In this document: positions 5,799 to 9,839 of the stretch, piece after piece
Layout: the number at the start of each line of letters is the position of its first letter
How positions within the stretch are numbered: position 1 is the stretch's first letter
NCBI GenBank assembly: GCA_031178565.1
Contig: JAPSIU010000082.1
Coordinates: 1 to 9,839, forward strand
Source of the DNA: Leucobacter sp.
Lineage (GTDB): Bacteria > Actinomycetota > Actinomycetes > Actinomycetales > Microbacteriaceae
Direction of reading: 5' to 3'
Length of the DNA stretch: 9,839 nucleotides
Notes under the pieces: model-generated
The model's database searches: none
What the model was told of the DNA's origin: nothing
The model's input: the letters and a program-made list of their open reading frames with translations, nothing else
Translations under genes and position numbers: made by a program

Positions 5799-6830
5799 TC
5801 AGCCCCAGCAGTTCTCCGCGCCCCAGGCGGTGTCCTCGGACTCGATGCCTTCGACGGGCTCGTCGGTGATGAGCACCGATCCGGTGTCGTTGAATCCGGC
5901 CTTGGGCTTCGTGCCGTCCTCGGCGTAGGCGACGATCGCCTCGACCCCCTGCTCGGCCATCTTCGTCGGGAACTGCATCACCGTGGCGCCGATGACGCCC
6001 TTCTCGACGTTCTCGACGCCGGTGCAGGATCCGTCGATCGAGCCGATGGTGATCTGATCCTCCTTGCCGGCGGCGAGGATCGCGGCGTATCCGCCGGCCG
6101 CCGCGGGCTCGTTGATCGTGTACAGCGCGTTCGCATCAGGTGCGCGCTGGAGGAGGTTCTCCATGGCGGTCTGAGCCTTGGTCTGGTCGCCGTTCGTGTT
6201 CTCCATGCCGAGGATCTCGGGCGAGTCCTCTTCGAGCCCCATGCCCTCGAGGAAGCCGTCGTGGCGGAAGGTGTCGACGGTGCCGCCCGGGGTTCCGTCG
6301 AGCATGACCACCTGGGGCTCGGCGTCGCCGAGGCTCGCCTTGACCCAGGAGCCCTGCGCCACGCCGGCCGCGAAGTTGTCGGTCGCGAACGTCGCGTCGA
6401 CGGCGTCCTCGGGGTCCGTCGCCGTATCGAGCGCGACGACGAGGACTCCCTGGTCACGCGCCTGCTTGATCGCCGCGAGAATGCCTGAGGAGGAGTTCGG
6501 CGTGATCATGATGCCCTGGACCCCCTGGCTCACCAGGTTCTCGATGGCCGCGACCTGGCCCTCATTGTCGCCGTCGAAGGCTCCGGCGAGGGCGATGAGC
6601 TCGGCCCCGTTGGCCTCGGCGGCCTCCTGAGCGGACTCCCGCATCTTCACGAAGAAGGGGTTGGAGTCCGTCTTCGTGATCAGGCCGATCTTGATGTCTT
6701 CGCCGGATCCGCCGCCGTCGCCTTCGCTCTCGCCTCCACCGCTGCTGCAGGCGGTGGTGCCGAGAAGAACCACGGACGCGGCGATCGCCGCCGTGCGAAC
6801 CAGCAGTCGTTGTGAGAGCTTGCCGTTCAT
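5799..6830 (-). CDS. frcB: Sugar-binding lipoprotein of the ABC importer, FrcB type
   Basis: This substrate-binding subunit (343 residues) captures the sugar outside the membrane and delivers it to FrcC. A lipoprotein signal peptide covers 1-27 (Lys and Arg, then a hydrophobic run) and ends at LLGTTAC, with lipid-anchor Cys28. The -3 residue is Thr, slightly unusual. A Gly/Ser/Glu-rich linker (29-45) leads to a periplasmic-binding-protein type 1 fold from about residue 46 (IKIGLITKTDSNPFF). Typical blocks are QGIMITPNSSSGI (105-117), ALDTATDP (133-140), DGTPGG (178-183) and the hinge-side TINEPAAAGGYAA (238-250). The ATG at 6830 is chosen for AAGGAG 8 bases upstream and because it places the signal peptide at the N-terminus; the frame itself reaches 6884. 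It is first in the operon and directly behind the LacI-type operator. Fructose is the best guess for ligand. Confidence 0.88.
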   Translation of the reverse strand: MNGKLSQRLLVRTAAIAASVVLLGTTACSSGGGESEGDGGGSGEDIKIGLITKTDSNPFFVKMRESAQEAAEANGAELIALAGAFDGDNEGQVAAIENLVSQGVQGIMITPNSSSGILAAIKQARDQGVLVVALDTATDPEDAVDATFATDNFAAGVAQGSWVKASLGDAEPQVVMLDGTPGGTVDTFRHDGFLEGMGLEEDSPEILGMENTNGDQTKAQTAMENLLQRAPDANALYTINEPAAAGGYAAILAAGKEDQITIGSIDGSCTGVENVEKGVIGATVMQFPTKMAEQGVEAIVAYAEDGTKPKAGFNDTGSVLITDEPVEGIESEDTAWGAENCWG

Positions 6831-6848
6831 CTGAGAGCTCCTTCGATC

Positions 6849-6886
6849 TCGTGAGTGTCGGGACAACTGCGTCCCGACACTCACGA
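6849..6886. repeat. Perfect 16-base inverted repeat between frcB promoter and gene
   Basis: TCGTGAGTGTCGGGAC (6849-6864) and its exact reverse complement (6871-6886) flank the 6 bases AACTGC. The right arm overlaps the proposed frcB -10 box, and the left arm lies 18 bases before the frcB start codon. Such length and exactness are rare by chance. It differs in sequence from the LacI-type palindrome next to it, so it may be the operator of a second regulator, or an RNA stem-loop if transcription begins further upstream. Confidence 0.6.
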
Positions 6887-6912
6887 TAGATGCCGCGAAA
6901 GCGCTTGCGCAA
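6883..6912 (-). promoter_or_regulatory. Candidate frcB operon promoter
   Basis: Read leftward, TTGCGC (6912-6907) and TATCGT (6888-6883) are 18 bases apart, with a predicted start near 6876. The -35 box lies at the centre of the 26-base operator palindrome, so repressor binding would block polymerase. The -10 box is only moderate (T, A, T and final T match). Confidence 0.4.
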
Positions 6913-6921
6913 GCGCTTTCG
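6896..6921. promoter_or_regulatory. 26-base palindromic LacI-type operator
   Basis: A perfect palindrome centred at 6908/6909 contains AAGCGCTTGCGCAAGCGCTT, that is AAGCGCTT (6899-6906), TTGCGCAA (6905-6912) and AAGCGCTT (6911-6918). Each is a symmetric 8-base core of the kind bound by LacI/GalR proteins, and the two outer copies are 12 bases apart centre to centre. It sits between the LacI-family gene and the transport operon, so autoregulation and repression of frcB are both likely. The binding is inferred. Confidence 0.85.
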
Positions 6922-6939
6922 TGATTGTGGCCGAGCTGT

Positions 6940-6945
6940 TATCGT
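6940..6945 (+). promoter_or_regulatory. Possible -10 box of the lacI-family gene
   Basis: TATCGT here lies within TATCGTGAG (6940-6948), the same nine bases found in opposite orientation at the proposed frcB -10 (6888-6880). No good -35 box is seen at the right distance; the sequence there (CTTTCG) is the edge of the operator. A weak, autoregulated promoter would fit. Confidence 0.3.
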
Positions 6946-6977
6946 GAGCGAGAGGCTGCTGAGCGGAGGGACACGAC

Positions 6978-7982
6978 GTGGTGACGATGGCCGATGTGGC
7001 ACGCCGATCCGGCGTCTCCCCGAGCACCGTCTCGCACGTGCTGAACGACACGCGGCACGTCGATCCGGAGACCCGGCGGCGCGTCGAGCAAGCCGTGGCC
7101 GAGCTCGGGTACCGCCGCAACTCGGCCGCTCGCACACTCGCGGGCGGCAGTTCCCACACCATCGGGTTGGCCATCTCGGGGCTCACCAACCCGTACTTCG
7201 GTCCGCTGCTCCACGCCATCGAGCGCCGAGTCTCCGATTCCGGGTACGTGCTTGTCCTCGGCGACACCCATGACGAGCAGAGCATGGAGCAGCGGGTCGT
7301 CGATTCGCTGCTGGACCGCCGCGTCGACGGCCTCATCATCGCACCGTCCAATGGTTTCCTGCGGGGCCTCGCGCCCCGGATCATCGCCTCAGAGACCCCC
7401 TTCGTGCTGATCGACCGCAGTCTGGACCTGCAGTGCGACCAGCTGATTCCCGAGAACCGCGAATCCGTGCGAACGCTCACGACTCATCTCATCGAGCACG
7501 GGCACGAACGCATCGCAGCGGTCACCGGTCTACCCGGTCTCGATTCGAGCGTCGACCGCGCCAGGGGGTACCGCGACGCGCTCGCGGAGCACGGGATCGA
7601 CGTCGACGAATCGCTCGTCGTGGCCGGCGACTCGAACCCCGAGGTCTCCGAGCAGGCCGTGACGCAGCTGCTCAGCCGCCCCGACCCGCCGACCGCGATC
7701 GTCACGCTCAACAACGCGATGACCATCGGCGCCATGCGAGCCGTGAAGCAGGCGGGGCTCACCATCCCGGACGATCTCGCACTCGTCGCCTATGACGATT
7801 TCGAGTGGAGCGAACTGTTCCAGCCCGGTCTCACAGCCATAGCCCAGGACGTTGCCCGCATGGGCCGCGAAGCCGTCGACCTCCTCTTCGCGAGGGTCGG
7901 CGGATCCAGCGCACCGTTCGAGCGACGTGTCATCGGCACGGCGCTTCACCTCCGCACCTCCTGCGGCTGCAGCCCGCAGTAA
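6978..7982 (+). CDS. LacI-family transcriptional regulator of the sugar operon
   Basis: This repressor has 334 residues. The N-terminal LacI helix-turn-helix is at 3-23 (TMADVARRSGVSPSTVSHVL), followed by the hinge region YRRNSAARTLAGG (45-57). A periplasmic-binding-protein-like effector domain runs from about 60 to 330 (TIGLAISGLTNPYF, LVAYDDFEWSEL at 269-280, ending LRTSCG). The family dimerises or tetramerises and leaves DNA when a sugar or sugar phosphate binds. The GTG at 6978 has GGAGGG 7 bases upstream; an ATG three codons later would be in frame but less well placed. It diverges from frcB across the operator palindrome and is followed by the aldolase gene at 35 bases, so it probably controls both units. 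The effector may be fructose or a fructose phosphate, which is inferred from context only. Confidence 0.9.
   Translation: MVTMADVARRSGVSPSTVSHVLNDTRHVDPETRRRVEQAVAELGYRRNSAARTLAGGSSHTIGLAISGLTNPYFGPLLHAIERRVSDSGYVLVLGDTHDEQSMEQRVVDSLLDRRVDGLIIAPSNGFLRGLAPRIIASETPFVLIDRSLDLQCDQLIPENRESVRTLTTHLIEHGHERIAAVTGLPGLDSSVDRARGYRDALAEHGIDVDESLVVAGDSNPEVSEQAVTQLLSRPDPPTAIVTLNNAMTIGAMRAVKQAGLTIPDDLALVAYDDFEWSELFQPGLTAIAQDVARMGREAVDLLFARVGGSSAPFERRVIGTALHLRTSCGCSPQ
7961..7979 (+). promoter_or_regulatory. Small hairpin at the end of the lacI-family gene
   Basis: CTGCGG (7961-7966) can pair with CCGCAG (7974-7979) around a 7-base loop, overlapping the last codons of the regulator gene. It may partly attenuate read-through into the aldolase gene, but it is short and may be chance. 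Confidence 0.2.
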
Positions 7983-8017
7983 CCCGTACCGTACCCGCAC
8001 CCGCCGAGAGGACGCTC

Positions 8018-9040
8018 ATGCCCATCGCCACGCCGGAGCAATACACCGCGATCATCGACAACGCGAAGCAGCGCGGCTTCGCGCTTCCCGCGATCAACGT
8101 CACGAGCTCGCAGACGCTGAACGCCGCCCTGCAGGGCTTCGCCGACGCGGAGAGCGACGGGATCATCCAGGTCTCGCTCGGAACCGCTCTGTACCTGTCG
8201 GGTGCGCGGGTCCAGGATCGGGCGCGCGGCTCGAAGGCGCTGGCGCTGTACGCGCATGAGGTCGCCCAGGACTACGGCGTGACAATCGCACTTCACACCG
8301 ACCACTGCCCGGCCGAGAACATCGACGACTGGATCCGTCCGCTGCTCGCCGACTCGATCGACCGTCGATCCCGCGGGCTGGATCCGCTCTTCCAGTCCCA
8401 CATGTGGGACGGCTCTGCCGTGCCTCTGGCCGAGAACCTCCGTGTCGCGGAGGAGCTGCTCGAGCTCAGCGCCGAGGCCCGCACCGTCCTCGAGATCGAG
8501 GTGGGAGTGGTCGGCGGTGAGGAGGACGGCATCTCGCACGAGATCAACGACGAGCTCTACTCGACCGTCGAGGACGCCCGCGCCACGGTGCGGGCGCTGG
8601 GCGCCGGGGAGCGCGGACGTTACCTGACCGCGCTCACCTTCGGCAACGTGCACGGCGTCTACAACCCGGCATCCGTCCACCTGCGTCCCGAGATCCTCGG
8701 CGAGATCCAGGCCGCGATCGGCGCAGAGGTCGGGCGCGAGCGCCCCTTCGATCTCGTCTTCCACGGCGGCTCGGGATCCTCGCCCGATGAGATCGCAGCG
8801 GCGGTCGCGCACGGCGTGGTGAAGATGAACATCGACACGGACACGCAGTACGCCTTCACGAGTTCCATCGCGGGGCACATGATGTCGAACTGGAACCGCG
8901 TGCTCAAGGTCGACGGCGGATACGGCGACAAGAAGGCCTACGATCCGCGATCCTGGGGCAAGCCCGCGGAGAGCGCCATGGCAGCACGCGTCGTGGAGGC
9001 GGCGCAGCAGCTCGGCTCGGCGGGGAACGCCCTGCGCTGA
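8018..9040 (+). CDS. fba: Class II fructose-bisphosphate aldolase
   Basis: This cytosolic zinc enzyme splits fructose 1,6-bisphosphate into dihydroxyacetone phosphate and glyceraldehyde 3-phosphate, and runs backward in gluconeogenesis. The 340 residues align by eye with the long class IIA (E. coli FbaA-like) form, not the shorter tagatose type. Catalytic and metal-binding landmarks are all present: the TDHC motif, SHMWDGSAVPLAENL, EVGVVGGEEDGI, FGNVHGVYNP with a zinc His, HGGSGSS with the second zinc His, and MNIDTDTQYA. The ATG at 8018 has GAGAGG 6 bases upstream; the frame extends to 7805 but there overlaps the regulator. It lies 35 bases after the LacI-family gene with no clear promoter between, so it is probably co-transcribed. 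It may be the only aldolase of the cell or a copy dedicated to this pathway. Confidence 0.93.
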   Translation: MPIATPEQYTAIIDNAKQRGFALPAINVTSSQTLNAALQGFADAESDGIIQVSLGTALYLSGARVQDRARGSKALALYAHEVAQDYGVTIALHTDHCPAENIDDWIRPLLADSIDRRSRGLDPLFQSHMWDGSAVPLAENLRVAEELLELSAEARTVLEIEVGVVGGEEDGISHEINDELYSTVEDARATVRALGAGERGRYLTALTFGNVHGVYNPASVHLRPEILGEIQAAIGAEVGRERPFDLVFHGGSGSSPDEIAAAVAHGVVKMNIDTDTQYAFTSSIAGHMMSNWNRVLKVDGGYGDKKAYDPRSWGKPAESAMAARVVEAAQQLGSAGNALR

Positions 9041-9042
9041 CC

Positions 9043-9058
9043 TAGGCTTGGGGGCATG
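9043..9058 (+). promoter_or_regulatory. Leaderless promoter candidate of the hydrolase gene
   Basis: TAGGCT (9043-9048) fits the actinobacterial TANNNT -10 box and lies 7 bases before the ATG at 9056, so transcription would start at or next to the start codon. The only ribosome-site-like bases (GGGGG) end 1 base before the ATG, too close to work normally. No -35 box is visible. Confidence 0.5.
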
Positions 9059-9820
9059 ACGACGACAGAGCGGATCAGCTTCCCGAGTTCGACGGGGCCG
9101 ATGCTCGCCGGCGCGCTGGAGGTGCCCGCGGGAGAGGCGCGCGGGTGGGGCGTGTTCGTGCACGGCTTCACCCTCGGCAAGGACTCCCCCGCCGCGGTCC
9201 GCATCTGCAGGCAGCTCGCGGCCGACGGGATCGGGATGCTCCGGTTCGATGCGCTGGGCCTCGCCGACTCCGACGGCGACTGGGGCGACGGATCGTTCAC
9301 GGTGAAGGTGAACGACACCGTGGCGGCGACTCGGTTCATGGCCGAGCGCGGCACGCCGGCCTCGGTGCTCGTGGGGCATTCGTGGGGAGGCGCCGCAGCG
9401 ATCGCTGCGGGTCGGGCCGCCGACGCGGGAGCGGTCGTCAGCATCGGTGCACCCTCCGATCCGAGCAACGTGGAGCGCCACTACGACGCGGTCGTGGACC
9501 GCGCCTGCGAGGAGGGCAGCGCCGAGTGGCTGATCGGGGGTCGGGCGCTGACCCTCAAACGGGACTTCATCGAGGACGTGCGGGCCGCGGACCTCACGGA
9601 CAAGGTCGCCACGCTGGACCGTCCCCTGCTGATCATGCACTCGCCCACCGACCAGACCGTCGGGATCGAGAACGCCAGCGAGATCTTCCGGATGGCGCGC
9701 CACCCGCGCAGTTTCGTCTCGCTCGAGGGCGCCGATCACCTGCTCACGGAGCACGGGCAGGCGCAGCGAGCGGCGCGGATCGCGGCGGCGTGGGCGGAGC
9801 CGTATCTCGGAGGAACCTGA
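9056..9820 (+). CDS. Alpha/beta hydrolase, resembling the hydrolase half of hydrolase-OsmC fusions
   Basis: This 254-residue cytosolic protein has the alpha/beta-hydrolase fold. Visible landmarks are the oxyanion-side FVHGFTLGKDS (34-44), RFDALGLADSDGDW (63-76), the nucleophile elbow GHSWGG (107-112, Ser109), acid Asp199 in SPTDQTV and base His228 in EGADHLL, a complete triad. The layout, including SIGAPSDPSNVERHY and GGRALTLKRDFIEDV, resembles the N-terminal half of bifunctional alpha/beta hydrolase-OsmC proteins, in which an OsmC peroxidase-like domain follows. Here the protein stops where that domain would begin, so it is a stand-alone form, or OsmC is a separate gene beyond the window. 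The substrate is unknown. It starts 15 bases after the aldolase stop, with a likely leaderless promoter, so it may be only loosely tied to the sugar genes. Confidence 0.82.
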   Translation: MTTTERISFPSSTGPMLAGALEVPAGEARGWGVFVHGFTLGKDSPAAVRICRQLAADGIGMLRFDALGLADSDGDWGDGSFTVKVNDTVAATRFMAERGTPASVLVGHSWGGAAAIAAGRAADAGAVVSIGAPSDPSNVERHYDAVVDRACEEGSAEWLIGGRALTLKRDFIEDVRAADLTDKVATLDRPLLIMHSPTDQTVGIENASEIFRMARHPRSFVSLEGADHLLTEHGQAQRAARIAAAWAEPYLGGT

Positions 9821-9824
9821 ACCG

Positions 9825-9838
9825 GCCTCGATCGAGGC
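9825..9838. repeat. 14-base palindrome at the window end
   Basis: GCCTCGATCGAGGC is a perfect 14-base palindrome 4 bases after the hydrolase stop. It may be the core of a terminator or an operator for the next gene, but the window ends one base later. Confidence 0.3.
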
Positions 9839-9839
9839 G

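Noticed and set aside
6831..6977. Riboswitch in the frcB leader
   Set aside because: The perfect repeats are symmetric DNA-type palindromes that overlap the proposed promoter boxes. No known riboswitch core is recognisable.
7805..8017. N-terminal extension of the aldolase frame into the lacI-family gene
   Set aside because: It overlaps clear LacI coding sequence in another frame, and class II aldolases begin close to the ATG at 8018, which has its own ribosome site.
7946..9754. A 602-codon open frame on the minus strand opposite the aldolase and hydrolase genes, and similar long antisense frames at 1042-2703, 1465-2535, 2713-4050 and 4668-5789
   Set aside because: These mirror well-supported genes on the other strand. 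Their translations are low-complexity, rich in Arg, His and Asp with no family motifs, as expected for antisense frames in GC-rich coding DNA.
1..9839. Mobile element, defence system, CRISPR array or RNA gene
   Set aside because: No transposase, integrase, toxin-antitoxin pair, regularly spaced repeats, tRNA-like cloverleaf or rRNA sequence was found on reading both strands. Gene content is metabolic and stress-related with uniform base composition.

Overview
The window is GC-rich, gene-dense DNA that reads like an actinobacterium, probably of the Microbacteriaceae. The grounds are the strong G/C preference at third codon positions, GTG starts, short intergenic gaps, a probable leaderless start, an HspR-type MerR regulator and an actinobacterial-looking class II aldolase. 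This placement is an inference from sequence style; no marker gene is present. I support eleven protein genes. I see no rRNA, tRNA, CRISPR array, insertion sequence or phage gene. No gene-free stretch exceeds about 200 bases.

Left part (1-1205) is a heat-shock module. A small HspR-like MerR regulator runs leftward with a coupled, very acidic 70-residue protein of unknown function behind it. A small heat-shock protein (Hsp20) diverges to the right. The gap between them holds two overlapping divergent promoter candidates whose predicted start sites fall on adjacent bases, plus a 10-base inverted repeat that brackets one of them. Strong stem-loops close both units (1-24 and 1163-1205).

Middle part (1224-6830) is on the minus strand. 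It is a sugar-uptake operon of the FrcBCA type (periplasmic-type lipoprotein, permease, single-domain ATPase), followed by two unrelated kinases: a PfkB-family sugar kinase and a P-loop kinase of the FrcK type. A sodium-coupled BASS-family transporter lies 66 bases further on and may or may not belong to the operon. The best substrate guess is fructose.

Right part (6978-9820) is on the plus strand. A LacI-family regulator diverges from the transport operon and is followed at 35 bases by a class II fructose-bisphosphate aldolase. The 147-base gap between regulator and operon holds a perfect 26-base palindrome made of nested LacI-type operators, and a second perfect 16-base inverted repeat. An alpha/beta hydrolase, probably with its own leaderless promoter, ends the window.

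Together, 2295-9040 looks like a PTS-independent fructose (or related ketose) module: import, phosphorylation by one or both kinases, and cleavage by aldolase into triose phosphates, under one local repressor. Nothing here is clearly a wholly new system. The least explained parts are the regulatory architecture, the pairing of two kinases, and the acidic microprotein coupled to hspR.
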